Shown piece after piece: positions 1-10,128 of a stretch of 44,501 nucleotides of DNA. Under the pieces are notes generated by a model that had not been told where the DNA came from, made no database searches, and saw only the letters and a list, made by a program, of their open reading frames with translations. The stretch lies in NCBI GenBank assembly GCA_947462535.1, contig CANHPN010000014.1, positions 1-44,501 on the forward strand, read 5' to 3'. Origin of the DNA: Akkermansiaceae bacterium. GTDB lineage: Bacteria > Verrucomicrobiota > Verrucomicrobiia > Verrucomicrobiales > Akkermansiaceae. Each line of letters starts with the position of its first letter. The first letter of the stretch is position 1. The translations under genes and the position numbers were made by a program.

Positions 1-650
1 ACCCAGCGTCCTTGAGCTCGGTGGCACTGAAACCAGCACTCTTGAGATCTGCGGCGCTGAAGCCCGCAACCTTAAGCTCGGAGGCCGTGAACCCGGCGTC
101 CTTGAGCTCGGTGCCACTGAATCCAGTAGCCTTGAGTTCAGAGGCGGTAAAGCCAGCAGTCTTGAGGTCAGCGGCGGTGTAGCCGGCGGTCTTGAGCTCG
201 GCCCCACTGAAGCCAGCGTCCTTAAGATCCGTTGCACTGAAGCCAGCGGTCTTGAGGTCGGCGGCGGTGTAGCCGGCGTCCTTGAGTTCGGAGGCGGTGT
301 AGCCGGCGTCCTTGAGTTCGGAGGCGGTGAAACCAGTAGCCTTAAGATCCGTTGCACTGAAGCCAGCGGTCTTGAGGTCGGAAGCCGTGAACCCAGCGTC
401 CTTGAGCTCGGTGGCACTGAAACCAGCACTCTTGAGATCTGCGGCGCTGAAGCCCGCAACCTTAAGCTCGGAGGCCGTGAACCCGGCGTCCTTGAGCTCG
501 GTGCCACTGAATCCAGTAGCCTTGAGTTCGGAGGCGGTGTAGCCGGCGGTCTTGAGCTCGGCCCCACTGAAGCCAGCGTCCTTAAGATCCGTTGCAGTGA
601 AGCCAGCAGTCTTGAGCTCAGTGGCACTGAAGCCAGCGTGTTTGAGTTGT
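1..650 (-). repeat. Tandem 30-bp repeats encoding a decapeptide
   Basis: About 21 consecutive 30-bp units, without spacers, encode decapeptides of the form AGF[ST]A[ATS][ED]LK plus one variable residue (for example DAGFTASELK, SAGFSATELK). There is higher-order structure: the block at 1-141 recurs almost exactly at 391-531 (offset 390 bp, 13 units). Beyond it the offset falls to 360 bp because one 30-bp unit (about 151-180) is absent from the second copy. A further unit is doubled at 271-330. The pattern points to recent unequal recombination. The units are coding and in frame with the giant protein. Confidence 0.9.
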
Positions 651-3600
651 GTGGCGGTGGGTGGGACGGCCACCGCGACGGTGATGGTCTGGTCGGTGCT
701 ATTGGCGCCGTTGGACGCTGTGATGGTGAAGGTGTCGGTGGTGTTGGACGTGGCAGCTTGCCGCTGAGCCTGGGTGGGCGTATAGGTGAACGCCCCGGTA
801 ACGGGATCGACGCTGACGGTGCCGCCGCCAGCGGAAGTACCTGTGGCGCTGAAGGTCAGAGACCATCCCTCAGGATCCGTGAACGATGCCGACCCCGTGA
901 CCGCACCGGTGGCATTGTCAGGGCTACCCGGGGTGGCCGCACCGGCCACCGGAGCAGCCGCCAGCACTACCTTCACTCGCAGAAATCCTCTATTGGATGA
1001 TCCCGTGCTCAGGCTTGCCTCATACTGTGTGTAGCCGTAGCGAACATCCCCAGGCTGTGGATTGGTCAGCGTAGGCGTGACCAGCGTGCCCCCACTGTCA
1101 AACGGAGTACTTAAATCGGTGAACGACTTGACGGTGTAGCTCACCCCGCTGTTGCGCTGCGTGTATAATAATTTGATCGTATCAGTGCTGCTGACCAAGG
1201 TGGTCGCATGACTCGCGCCGTTGGATGGATCTGTGCCGAAGGCCATCTCGGCGTTGTTGTTCACTCCATCGCCGTCCGGATCCGCCGTGCCATCGGCGTC
1301 GGCCCCGCTCAATCCAAAGCCCTTCATGTAGTCTGCCAAAGTGATCGCGGGCGTGGCCTTGGTGATCGTGAAGGTCTGGGTGGCACTCCCAGTGTAGTTC
1401 GCATTGGTCACCGTCGCCGTGACCGCGTAGCTGCCAGCGTTGGTCGGTGGTGTCGGCGTCGGGCCGTAGCTTGTGCCGCCGATTCCGCTGTAGATGTAGG
1501 TAAAGCCGGTGGAGATGCCAGAGGCGGAGGCGGTGAATGTTTTTTGAGTTACAGCGGGACTCAAAATCCCGCTGTAAACAAGGTTGGCAGGGCCGGTGAA
1601 GGCGATGTTGCTGGAGTTGAGCGCCACCGGGTGGACCGTGACTCCGACCGTGCAGGAAACTGGATTGTAGTTCACCGTATCGGCGGGCGTGAAGGTGACC
1701 GTGTGATTCGAGGTGCCGGCACTTGGAGTCGTGTTCGGGGTGTTGAATGCAAAAACGCCCGGCACGCTCGCCGCGCCACTGCTCAAGCTGGAGGAAGCGA
1801 GGGACTGGCCGAAGGAAATCGCCGAGGCAGTGGGGTTGGTGGTGATCGTCGGCGTCGCTTTGGCAATGGCGAAGTCGAGGCTCTTCGTGCCCGAGTAGTT
1901 CGCATCATTGATGGAAGCCGTGACGGTGTAGCTGCCCGCATAGGTTGGTGCCTCAGTGCTCGGGCCATAGCTCGTCCCCGCGCGGCCCGTGTAGGTGTAG
2001 GTGAAACCCGAGACACCCGCAGCCGTGGCGGCGTGGTTTTTTGAAAGTCCGTTGAATGTGAGATCCGCGAGAGACGGAAGAGTAATGTTTTGCGATTCGA
2101 CGGCGGCTTTGCTGACGGTGATGGTGCTCGTCGCGACCGCCGGATTGAAGTTGACGGAGTCGGTCGGGAGAAAAGTCACGCTGAGCGCCTGGGTGCCGAC
2201 TGGCAGGATCGCTCCGATGCCCGGCGAATAGACCTTGGAGCCCGGAATGGTGGTGTAGTTGCCTTGGTTCCACCAAAACGGGCTGCTGGAATCAACATGG
2301 CTGCTGTTGAGGGCCATGCCATAGGTGATGGAATTCACGCGATTGATGTAGGCGACCGATGGCGTCACTTTGTTGATCGTGAAGTTCTGCGTGACCACCG
2401 CGCCATTGCCGACAGCGGTGACCGTGTAGTCGCCTGCGTTTGTCGGCGCGGTGGCGGAGGCCGCGTAAGCCGTCGCCCCGCGGCCTTGGTAGCTGTAGGT
2501 GTAGCCCGCATTGAATGTGTAGCTGCGCCCGGGAAGGCCGACCGGGGGAAACTGGGCTGAAGCGGGCGGGCTGTTTTTACCGCCGCTGTTGTCGCCCCAG
2601 GCAACGATCGTTCCGTCCGATTTAAGGGCAATCGAGTTTCGCCATCCGGCGGCGAGGGCAATGACGCCCGTGCCATTGACCGTGGCGGGCACCGTTGTTT
2701 CGCCTTGGTCGTTGCCTCCCCATGCGACCACGGTGCCGTCGGACTTCAGTGCGAGCGCGTGGCCGTCACCGGCCTCGATGGCAATCACTCCTGAAAGCCC
2801 GGCTGGCGGATTCCAGTATGTTTCGGTGGGCTTGCCCCAAGCGACCACCGATCCATCCGATTTCAATGCCAGCCCGAAGTTGGTGCCGGCCGAGATCGCC
2901 GTCACGCCCGAGAGCCCTTGCGGCAGATAGCTGAGTCCGCTCATCTGGTTACCCCAGAAAACGACCGTGCCATCGGCCTTAAGGGCAAGCGAACCAAACA
3001 GACCGGCGGCGATCGCCCTCACATTGGCCAAGCCCGCGGGAACACTTGATTGGCCATAGGTATTGTCTCCCCAAGCCACAACCGTGCCGTCGGTCTTGAG
3101 GGCAAGCACATGTCTTGAACTGGCCGCGATTTTCTCGATCCCCGTGAGGCCTGCGGGCATCGAGTCGCTCCAGGCCCCCCAAGACGCCACCGTCTTATCG
3201 GATTTCAAAGCGACTGAGAGTGCATCGCCCGCTTGCACAGCGACGACTCCGCTGAGCCCGTTGGGCACGCTTGTTTGGCCATAGGTGTTTTGGCCCCATG
3301 CGAGCACCGTGCCATCGGGCTTCACTGCCAGCGTGTGATCGTTACCCGTGGAAATTCCAGTCAGCGCGCCGAGTGCCGTCGGGAGATACTTCTGCCCGTA
3401 GCGGAACCATCCGAAGCTTACCACCGTGCCATCGGCTTTGAGAGCGATGGTGTGCTCGGAGCCCGCGTCGATAGCAACGACCTCCGCAAGACCGGCGGGA
3501 ATACTAGTGATGCCGTAGTTGTCGCGATCGCCCCAGGCGACGACCGTGCCGTCGGACTTCACCGCGACCGAGTGAGTGGTTCCCGCTGAAATCGCCAGCA

Positions 3601-6600
3601 CGCCCTTGAGGCCAGCCGGAACCTGCGACTGGAATGACCCGTTGTTGCCCCATGCGACGACGGTGCCATCGGACTTAAGTGCGAGGCTGTGCCATTCACC
3701 CGCGGAGATGGCCACCACGTCGGTGAGGTCGGTAGGTGGCGTGGCGCGGTTGTAGAAACTCCCTCCCCATGCAACGACTGTGCCATCGGACTTAAGCGCC
3801 ATGCTGTGGCTGTCGCCAGCCGAGATGGCCACGATGCCGTTGAGGCCAGCTGGCACAGTCGCCTGACCACCCGAGTTTGATCCCCAAGCGACGACGGTGC
3901 CGTCGGACTTGAGCGCGAGGTTGTGAACTTTTCCTGCCGAAACCGCCACGACGCCACTCAAGCCGGCGGGGATGGTCGACTGACCTTGATTGTTACTTCC
4001 CCAGGCGACCACGGTGCCGTCGGACTTGAGGGCCAGCGTGTGGTAGCCGCCGGCCGAAACCGCGACGACATTGTTGAGGCCCGGCGGCACATTGGTTTGC
4101 CCTGAGCTATTGGTGCCGAATGCCGATACCGTGCCATCCGACTTGAGGACAACGGAATGCAGGACGCCGGCCGAAACGAAAGGCTCGTTGCGGGGTGCTA
4201 TGCCGCTTTGGAAATTTTTCGGCGACCCATCGTAGGTGAGGCTGCTCGGCGGGTAGAGCGTCGCGGAAGGCGCAGCCTCGCGATTGGCCAGACCGTAGAG
4301 ATTGAAGCTGCCGCCTGCAGGAGTGATGGTGATCGTGGCCGATCCGCTGGAGTCCGCGAGATACTTGTAGTCGATACGAATCCCGTTGTTGTTTCCAAAC
4401 GCGTTTTGATTCACGGCAACTTGCCCCATCGCGCCTTGCAAGGTGAAGCCGCGGCTCGTGGAATCCGCTCCGACCGAAAATAGCGACAAGACATAGCGCG
4501 TGGCGGGGATCAGGCCACTCAGTGTCACCGTCTGGACGGCGCTGCTGCCATAGACGAAATCATTGGCGAGGCTGCGGCTGGCATCGCTAAGATTGTTGTC
4601 ATCGTTGGCCGTGAAGCTTCCGAAGTTCGCCGTGGAGAGCCTGCCCTCGACCGAAGGGTTTCCGCCGGCGATGCCGGTGAAGGTGATTCCGCCGAGGGCA
4701 AAGGAACCGGACGCTCCAAACGAGTAGGCGTGGGTGTAGCGATACCTTGGATCCAGTCCGCTCGTCGCGGCCGCAGTCCATGGCACAATCGTCCAACGGG
4801 CGGCATCGATCTTCAGTTGGATCGCTGTCGCTGAGGCGAACTGGCCATCCCAGGCTTTGACCGTGAAGGCGTTTTGCAGACCCGTGGTTCCGATCGCCGG
4901 TGTCCACAGCACCTTGTCGCCGACAGCGATCAAAGTAGTCCCGGGCACGACCGCCCCCCAAGCCGAACCACTCCATTTTTGCAGTGACCCGGAGCTGATC
5001 GCCTCGACTCGAAACGAGATCACATCTCCGTCGACATCCGCCTCATCAGCTGCGGCGGCGATCGAGGTGTAGGTGATTTCCATAGGTTCACCCTCGGTCT
5101 GACCGGAAATAATATCGATTGTGCTGAGCGTCGGCGCATCGGTGACTGATGAAACCGCCACCACCAGCTGCACGGGAGTGGCGGACTCCAGCGGACCATC
5201 ATCGCGCGCCACCAGCTTCAATGCGGATTGCGGCCCGTTGACATTGGGATCAGGAGTCCAATAACCAATGAAACTCGCGGTGATGACTTTGTTGGTGGAT
5301 GCATTCCACGGCGTGGCGCTGCCCTCACTGGTGCCGATTTTCAAGCTGCCGGTCGTGACTTCCTTCACCACGAAGCCGGTGACCGCGCTGTCGATATCGG
5401 CCTCGTCGCCTTTTGCCACCAGATCTGCAAAGGTGATCGGAATCGAGGAGTCTTCGGTGCCTGCGGTGACGGGACCCGAAAAACTCGTGAGCGTCGGCGC
5501 ATCGTTGATCGCTCCGATGGACACCTTCACCGCCTTGGTCGCTGCGGAATAAAGCGCGCCGTCGTAAGCCTTGATCGTGAAAGCGTCGCGCACGCCGTTG
5601 ACCGAGGCAGGCGGTGTCCAAACGAGGCTTTCGCCCGGAGCGATCGATGTCGTTCCGGCGGTAACCGCCGTGCCATTTTTTGTCAGCGTGCCGCCAAGAA
5701 GTGACTCGATGCGGAAAGAGATCGGATCGATGGCCCAGCCATTCGCGATGGCGGTGATCGTATTGTTCGGATCCGTGGCTCCCACAGCGGCGGCAAGCGT
5801 TGCGTAGGAGATGGTCAGCGGCGCGTTCTCGACTCCGCCTGAAATCGTTGCCGCTGATGTGCTTGCAAAATCTGGGGCCTGATTGGTGATCGTGAAGGTC
5901 ACCGGTAGAGTGCGGCTTCCAAAACCATTGGACACGGTAATGTTCACCTGATGCACGCCGGCAGTGCCGCTACGCGTGTAACCGGAGATGCCGCCGATTG
6001 AATTGATTGTCAACCCCGCCGGCAATCCGGTGGCGGTATATGTCTGCGGATTCGTGCCGGCGGCATAGTAGTAGTATCCGAAAAAGTTGCCCGCAGCCAC
6101 CGTGTGTGCCGTCGCTGCCGCCGGAGCGCCATAGAAATACGGGGCCTCGATCCAAAGGCTGTGGAGGGTTCTATCGGACCAAATCGTGGGTATGTCCTCC
6201 CTGGGGCTCACTGAAATCTTGTTGTCGCCCACTGGCACAGCAAAGGTAGCGGTAAAAGTGACGCCCTTGAACTGGGTGTTGTCGCGGGGGACATTGAAAT
6301 ATTTCCGCGCAACCTCCCTGTTGTTGAGATACATATAGACATATCCGCTGGTTGAATAAACACCACCAGCGTAATAAAATTCCCCCCTTAGATCGAATGC
6401 CACCGTCACGGTCACGGTGCCGTTTTGGTTGCTCGTCCAATTCGTGATCTCGGAATGCCATGTTTCGATGTCGCCCCAACGAACTATCGGAACATCGTCC
6501 TCAAGCTGGAGCGAGACACCCGCCCGTTCGTAATCCGCGAGATTGGCCAATAGTCCCGATCGGATTTCTCCAACCCCGTATTCAAGAACCGTGTCACCGC

Positions 6601-7123
6601 CGGTCCCTGTCGGATTGGTGCTTGCGGCGACATTGGCATGGGTCAATGACGCCAGCCGATCGACAAGCAACTTTCCCTGATTCGTCCCAGCCACGCTGCA
6701 TCCGTAGAGGAGAATTTGCGCGTCGGCGGAGAGCGATTCGCTCCATGCGGCGACCTGCGGCGAATGGGCGTGAAGGGTGGTGGCATCGAATGCCTGTTTG
6801 CCAAACCAGAGCTTTCCATCGCTGCCGTGCGAAATGACGCGAAGTACATCGATGTCTGTCAAAGTGCCGAGCGCCTTGGTGATTTGCGCAATGACATCGC
6901 CATTGCCGTCGATCGGAATGACTCGCGAGCCGACGAACTCCTCCCGGGGAATACTAGCCAGCAAAGCCGAATCAACCAGCGCCACGCTGCGAACGGTGGC
7001 GGCTCCGTGGTCCACCCCTGCCGCAACCAGCGACTGAGATCCGACCATGAGCAGACCGATTGTCAAAGTCAGGAAACGAAAGGCGATGATCACGATCAAG
7101 CTCGGCAAATAGGTGATGACCAT
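1..7123 (-). CDS. Giant secreted DUF4347 / RCC1-like / MBG-like repeat protein, 3' end outside window
   Basis: The minus-strand frame is open from ATG at 7123 to the window edge (at least 2374 codons); I checked that the frame is kept at 5902, 4147 and 100. Order of parts (approximate residues): hydrophobic signal-like N-terminus 1-36; DUF4347-like domain 50-190 (ISHGSDGKLWFG, then ILLYGCSVAGTNQGKLL and AASTNPTGTGGD); a beta-rich part 215-330; Ig/cadherin-like repeats 333-770 with NDAPTLTSFSGP-type linkers; a CBM-like part 772-960; about 14 RCC1-like blades 985-1520 (LKSDGTVVAWG); MBG-like domains 1520-1920; a calcium-binding TSP3-like stretch near 1935-1970 (DADGTADPDGDGVNNNAE); a VCBS/cadherin-like domain 2055-2152; decapeptide repeats from 2157 on. 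DUF4347 proteins are usually large exported or surface proteins, so I infer an adhesin or matrix role. No Shine-Dalgarno sequence is visible before the start. The C-terminus and any sorting signal lie outside the window. Confidence 0.85.
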   Translation of the reverse strand, partial: MVITYLPSLIVIIAFRFLTLTIGLLMVGSQSLVAAGVDHGAATVRSVALVDSALLASIPREEFVGSRVIPIDGNGDVIAQITKALGTLTDIDVLRVISHGSDGKLWFGKQAFDATTLHAHSPQVAAWSESLSADAQILLYGCSVAGTNQGKLLVDRLASLTHANVAASTNPTGTGGDTVLEYGVGEIRSGLLANLADYERAGVSLQLEDDVPIVRWGDIETWHSEITNWTSNQNGTVTVTVAFDLRGEFYYAGGVYSTSGYVYMYLNNREVARKYFNVPRDNTQFKGVTFTATFAVPVGDNKISVSPREDIPTIWSDRTLHSLWIEAPYFYGAPAAATAHTVAAGNFFGYYYYAAGTNPQTYTATGLPAGLTINSIGGISGYTRSGTAGVHQVNITVSNGFGSRTLPVTFTITNQAPDFASTSAATISGGVENAPLTISYATLAAAVGATDPNNTITAIANGWAIDPISFRIESLLGGTLTKNGTAVTAGTTSIAPGESLVWTPPASVNGVRDAFTIKAYDGALYSAATKAVKVSIGAINDAPTLTSFSGPVTAGTEDSSIPITFADLVAKGDEADIDSAVTGFVVKEVTTGSLKIGTSEGSATPWNASTNKVITASFIGYWTPDPNVNGPQSALKLVARDDGPLESATPVQLVVAVSSVTDAPTLSTIDIISGQTEGEPMEITYTSIAAAADEADVDGDVISFRVEAISSGSLQKWSGSAWGAVVPGTTLIAVGDKVLWTPAIGTTGLQNAFTVKAWDGQFASATAIQLKIDAARWTIVPWTAAATSGLDPRYRYTHAYSFGASGSFALGGITFTGIAGGNPSVEGRLSTANFGSFTANDDNNLSDASRSLANDFVYGSSAVQTVTLSGLIPATRYVLSLFSVGADSTSRGFTLQGAMGQVAVNQNAFGNNNGIRIDYKYLADSSGSATITITPAGGSFNLYGLANREAAPSATLYPPSSLTYDGSPKNFQSGIAPRNEPFVSAGVLHSVVLKSDGTVSAFGTNSSGQTNVPPGLNNVVAVSAGGYHTLALKSDGTVVAWGSNNQGQSTIPAGLSGVVAVSAGKVHNLALKSDGTVVAWGSNSGGQATVPAGLNGIVAISAGDSHSMALKSDGTVVAWGGSFYNRATPPTDLTDVVAISAGEWHSLALKSDGTVVAWGNNGSFQSQVPAGLKGVLAISAGTTHSVAVKSDGTVVAWGDRDNYGITSIPAGLAEVVAIDAGSEHTIALKADGTVVSFGWFRYGQKYLPTALGALTGISTGNDHTLAVKPDGTVLAWGQNTYGQTSVPNGLSGVVAVQAGDALSVALKSDKTVASWGAWSDSMPAGLTGIEKIAASSRHVLALKTDGTVVAWGDNTYGQSSVPAGLANVRAIAAGLFGSLALKADGTVVFWGNQMSGLSYLPQGLSGVTAISAGTNFGLALKSDGSVVAWGKPTETYWNPPAGLSGVIAIEAGDGHALALKSDGTVVAWGGNDQGETTVPATVNGTGVIALAAGWRNSIALKSDGTIVAWGDNSGGKNSPPASAQFPPVGLPGRSYTFNAGYTYSYQGRGATAYAASATAPTNAGDYTVTAVGNGAVVTQNFTINKVTPSVAYINRVNSITYGMALNSSHVDSSSPFWWNQGNYTTIPGSKVYSPGIGAILPVGTQALSVTFLPTDSVNFNPAVATSTITVSKAAVESQNITLPSLADLTFNGLSKNHAATAAGVSGFTYTYTGRAGTSYGPSTEAPTYAGSYTVTASINDANYSGTKSLDFAIAKATPTITTNPTASAISFGQSLASSSLSSGAASVPGVFAFNTPNTTPSAGTSNHTVTFTPADTVNYNPVSCTVGVTVHPVALNSSNIAFTGPANLVYSGILSPAVTQKTFTASASGISTGFTYIYSGIGGTSYGPTPTPPTNAGSYAVTATVTNANYTGSATQTFTITKATPAITLADYMKGFGLSGADADGTADPDGDGVNNNAEMAFGTDPSNGASHATTLVSSTDTIKLLYTQRNSGVSYTVKSFTDLSTPFDSGGTLVTPTLTNPQPGDVRYGYTQYEASLSTGSSNRGFLRVKVVLAAAPVAGAATPGSPDNATGAVTGSASFTDPEGWSLTFSATGTSAGGGTVSVDPVTGAFTYTPTQAQRQAATSNTTDTFTITASNGANSTDQTITVAVAVPPTATQLKHAGFSATELKTAGFTATDLKDAGFSGAELKTAGYTASELKATGFSGTELKDAGFTASELKVAGFSAADLKSAGFSATELKDAGFTASDLKTAGFSATDLKATGFTASELKDAGYTASELKDAGYTAADLKTAGFSATDLKDAGFSGAELKTAGYTAADLKTAGFTASELKATGFSGTELKDAGFTASELKVAGFSAADLKSAGFSATELKDAG
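2560..4160 (-). repeat. RCC1-like beta-propeller repeats (about 14 blades)
   Basis: The coding strand repeats a block of about 120-126 bp whose core reads LKSDGTVVAWGxNxxGQxxVPxGLxxVVAISAG. I count about 14 blades, two propellers' worth if the usual seven-blade architecture applies. Several blades are degenerate (one has SWGAWSDSMP, another VSFGWFRYGQ). RCC1-like propellers usually mediate protein-protein contacts; nothing here points to a specific ligand. Confidence 0.85.
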
Positions 7124-7390
7124 GTTTTTTAGGAGTAGGGTGACAAAGCGACATGGCGTCCCAAATACTCAAGAACGTCCTAAAAAAATCAACGATCGAG
7201 GCCCCCCATGACAAGCCGAATTTTAGGAATATTGCTTCAGAGAGAGCTTGCTGCCAACAAACGAAAGTCAGACCACGAGCCGTATGGGAGATATGGAACA
7301 TCGAAGGGAAGATTTCCTCATTCGATGCTCGCGCCTCCAGGCTTTTGAAAATATCTTTTCATTCCCCCTCGTGCGTCTCATCCTCATTCA
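7124..7390. promoter_or_regulatory. Divergent intergenic region
   Basis: This 267-bp gap lies between the divergent starts of the giant protein and polX and should hold both promoters. It is more AT-rich than the flanking genes and has three TTTTAGGA-like words (near 7124, 7180 on the complementary strand, and 7222). I cannot assign a convincing -35/-10 pair. Short open frames here read like non-coding sequence. Confidence 0.4.
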
Positions 7391-9130
7391 GTGACCCGCG
7401 AGAACCTAGCCGAAGCTCTTGAGGAGATCGCCCTGTTGCTAGAGCTCAAGGGCGAGAATCCGTTCAAGGTCCGCGCCTACCGCCACGGCGCGCAAGCCGT
7501 GAGAAACTTCGATGGCGACATCGTCGCGCTGGCCCGGAACAACGAGCTCACCGGCATCGAAGGCATCGGCGAGACTCTCCGCGAGAAGCTCCACGAACTC
7601 GCCAGCACCGGCAAGCTGGAGTTCCATGACAAGCTCCGCGCCGAATTCCCCGCCGGGCTTTTCGAACTCTTCGACGTACAGGGCCTCGGCCCCAAGAAGG
7701 TGAAAGCCCTCTACGACACGCTCGGCATCAGCTCCGTCGCCGATCTCAAGGCCGCCTGCAATGCCGAAAAAATCGCGGGCCTTCCCGGCTTCGGCGCCAA
7801 GACCCAGACCAAGATTCTCGAAGCCATCGCCCACCGCGAGTCCTTCGCCGACACCTTCCTGCTAGGCTCCGTCAGTCCGCTGGTGGAGGAAATCACCGGA
7901 CTGCTCCGCACCCATCCCGAAGTTTCGCGCGTCACCGTCGCGGGCTCTTTCCGCCGGGCGAAGGAAACCGTGCATGACTTGGATTTCCTCGTCGCCACCA
8001 AGGAACCCGCCCTCGTCTGCGAGGATTTCACCACCCTGCCCCAGGTCGCCTCCATCATCGTCTGCGGCGAAACCAAGTCCGCCGTCCGCTTGAAAAACGG
8101 CATCCAGTGCGATCTCCGCGCCGTCTCCAACGCGCAATATCCTTTCGCCCTGCTCTACTTCACCGGTTCCAAGGAGCACAACGTCGCCCTCCGCTCGCTC
8201 GCGCTCAAACAAGGACTCTCGCTCAACGAATACGGCTTCACCCCGACTCACAAAGACGACCCAGCGCCGATTCCGGAAATCCACGAGGAAGCCGACATCT
8301 ACCGCGCGCTCGGCCTCGATTTCATCCCGCCCGAGCTCCGCGAAAACACCGGCGAGCTCGAAGCCGCCGCCCATCACACGCTGCCGCGCCTCGTCGAACT
8401 CGGCCAGCTCCGCGGCACCTTCCACAACCACACCGCCGCATCCGACGGCCACGACACGCTCGAACACATGGCGGACGAAGCAATGGAACTCGGCCTCCAA
8501 TACCTCGGCATCGCCGACCACTCAAAAGCCTCGTTCCAAGCGAACGGCCTCGATGAAACGCGGCTACTCGCCCAAATCGAAGCCATCGCCAAGCTCAACG
8601 CCGGCTACGAACACTTCCGCCTCTTCGCCGGTTCCGAGGTGGACATCCACAAGGACGGCTCGCTCGATTTCGACGATGAAATGTTAGCGCGGCTCGACTA
8701 CTGCGTCGCCTCGGTCCACGCGTCGTTCACTCTATCCGAAGAGGAGATGACCCGCCGGATCTGCCGCGCCATGGAGAACGAGCACGTCACCATGCTCGGC
8801 CACGTCACCGGCCGGCTGCTGCTCAAGCGCGATGGCTACGCCGTGAACCACGCGATGATCATCGACTGCGCCGCCGAGACGCGCACCATCATCGAGCTCA
8901 ACTGCAACCCGATGCGCCTCGACATGGACTGGCGCTGGTGGAAGCGCGCCCGCGACAAGGGCGTGCTCTGCTCGATCAACCCCGACGCCCACTCCACAGC
9001 CGGCATCCACCACATCGGCCTCGGCGTCCGCCTCGCCCGCAAGGGCTGGCTGCGCAAACAGGACGTTTTCAACACCCGCTCCGTCGGCGAGGTCGAGAAG
9101 TTCCTGAAGACTCCCAAAGCCAAGCGATGA
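7391..9130 (+). CDS. polX: DNA polymerase/3'-5' exonuclease PolX
   Basis: 579 residues, the usual length for bacterial PolX (about 570). A family-X polymerase acting in gap repair, fused to a PHP-type metal-dependent nuclease. The N-terminal helix-hairpin-helix region has [11 protein letters not shown] (about 56-66) and [11 protein letters not shown]. The nucleotidyltransferase motif [18 protein letters not shown] (about 184-201) carries the paired catalytic aspartates, and the third aspartate is in GIQCDLRAV. The PHP domain starts near residue 347 ([16 protein letters not shown], then GIADHSK), with [21 protein letters not shown] and NPDAHST further on. The start is GTG at 7391, placing the conserved [20 protein letters not shown] directly at the N-terminus. 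All metal-binding residues I looked for are present, so both activities are probably intact. Confidence 0.95.
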   Translation: MTRENLAEALEEIALLLELKGENPFKVRAYRHGAQAVRNFDGDIVALARNNELTGIEGIGETLREKLHELASTGKLEFHDKLRAEFPAGLFELFDVQGLGPKKVKALYDTLGISSVADLKAACNAEKIAGLPGFGAKTQTKILEAIAHRESFADTFLLGSVSPLVEEITGLLRTHPEVSRVTVAGSFRRAKETVHDLDFLVATKEPALVCEDFTTLPQVASIIVCGETKSAVRLKNGIQCDLRAVSNAQYPFALLYFTGSKEHNVALRSLALKQGLSLNEYGFTPTHKDDPAPIPEIHEEADIYRALGLDFIPPELRENTGELEAAAHHTLPRLVELGQLRGTFHNHTAASDGHDTLEHMADEAMELGLQYLGIADHSKASFQANGLDETRLLAQIEAIAKLNAGYEHFRLFAGSEVDIHKDGSLDFDDEMLARLDYCVASVHASFTLSEEEMTRRICRAMENEHVTMLGHVTGRLLLKRDGYAVNHAMIIDCAAETRTIIELNCNPMRLDMDWRWWKRARDKGVLCSINPDAHSTAGIHHIGLGVRLARKGWLRKQDVFNTRSVGEVEKFLKTPKAKR

Positions 9131-9194
9131 ATCCGCAGTCTTTCCCGTAGCTTTTTCTCAAGCAGACGACTACGATCGGAACGATTGCCCGGAA

Positions 9195-10124
9195 ATGTCA
9201 AAGCACCTCAGAAATTCAATGGCGTGGATCGTGTTTGCCACCTTTGCGACGGCCGCCGCAATTTGGCAGGCACAAGTCAGCGTGGCCACCGACCTCAAGG
9301 CGCGGCACCAAACCTTGCCGCCGCCGCAGAAAACCCGCCACGCGATCCGCCCGCTTCCCGTTCCATGGTCGGGCGATTTCGTCGGTGATTATACCGCCCG
9401 CTGCCGGACCGGACTCACCGAACGGCAGATCGGCTGGATCATCGAGGACTTCAAAATCGCCGGTTTGGATCAGGGCATCCGCGTCGCTCCCCGCGAGGAA
9501 TATCTCGCGCAGCGGCAAGCCCAGCACCGCTGGTATCATGACGCGCTGGCGGAGGGACTCCGCCTAACACCGGAACAATCCGCCCAGGCGAGTGCCAGAC
9601 TTGCCGAGCGGTTTGACCAGGCGAAGGCGGATTTCATCGAAGCCCTGGCCGCCGCACCCCGCCCCTTCGAGAACCAAGGCAAGTGGTATGTGATCACCGG
9701 CACGGCACCCATCGAGCTCTTGATCTCACCGAAACTATGGATGCTGGATCCCGCGGCAGGATTGATGCCATGGGACCTCTGCCAGCTGGTGCCCGGGCAG
9801 GAGAAGATCACCTGGAAAAGCTGGTATGAGAACCAGGCGGACGAGGCGTCGTTCCTGTTGCCCCGGCCCGTGGTCACCGGCGGATACGGCTTTCAAAATC
9901 TCGCTCCCACCAGACTCCTCGCCGCCAACAGCATCCTTCCCTTCCTCTCCGGCCAGGAATTCAAGCCGGCCACCGACCCGTTGGCCACCGGCACCGACCA
10001 GGCCGCCGCGGATCTCGTCTCCCAGATCAAAACCCTCCACCCGGCGCAGTTCAAGATCCTGCTCTTGCTAGAAACCGCCATGGCGGTGGAAATCGAGCAG
10101 GCGTTGGAGATCGCAGCCCGCTGA
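9195..10124 (+). CDS. Hypothetical protein with N-terminal membrane anchor
   Basis: 309 residues, family not recognised. Residues about 9-28 (MAWIVFATFATAAAIWQA) form one hydrophobic segment, a signal anchor or uncleaved signal peptide; the rest is soluble and rich in Ala, Gln and Arg. A charged helical stretch around residues 95-150 (LTPEQSAQASARLAERFDQAK) could be a short coiled coil. It follows polX by 64 bp and precedes the next small gene by 4 bp, so the two unknowns are probably co-transcribed. GC content and codon use match its neighbours. Confidence 0.7.
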   Translation: MSKHLRNSMAWIVFATFATAAAIWQAQVSVATDLKARHQTLPPPQKTRHAIRPLPVPWSGDFVGDYTARCRTGLTERQIGWIIEDFKIAGLDQGIRVAPREEYLAQRQAQHRWYHDALAEGLRLTPEQSAQASARLAERFDQAKADFIEALAAAPRPFENQGKWYVITGTAPIELLISPKLWMLDPAAGLMPWDLCQLVPGQEKITWKSWYENQADEASFLLPRPVVTGGYGFQNLAPTRLLAANSILPFLSGQEFKPATDPLATGTDQAAADLVSQIKTLHPAQFKILLLLETAMAVEIEQALEIAAR

Positions 10125-10128
10125 ACTG

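Noticed and set aside
1-650. CRISPR array suggested by 30-bp periodicity
   Set aside because: The units are contiguous without unique spacers and code in frame for a decapeptide in a long open frame.
638-1000. Plus-strand open frames over the giant protein gene
   Set aside because: They are antisense shadows with Gly/Arg-rich composition; the minus frame has clear domains.
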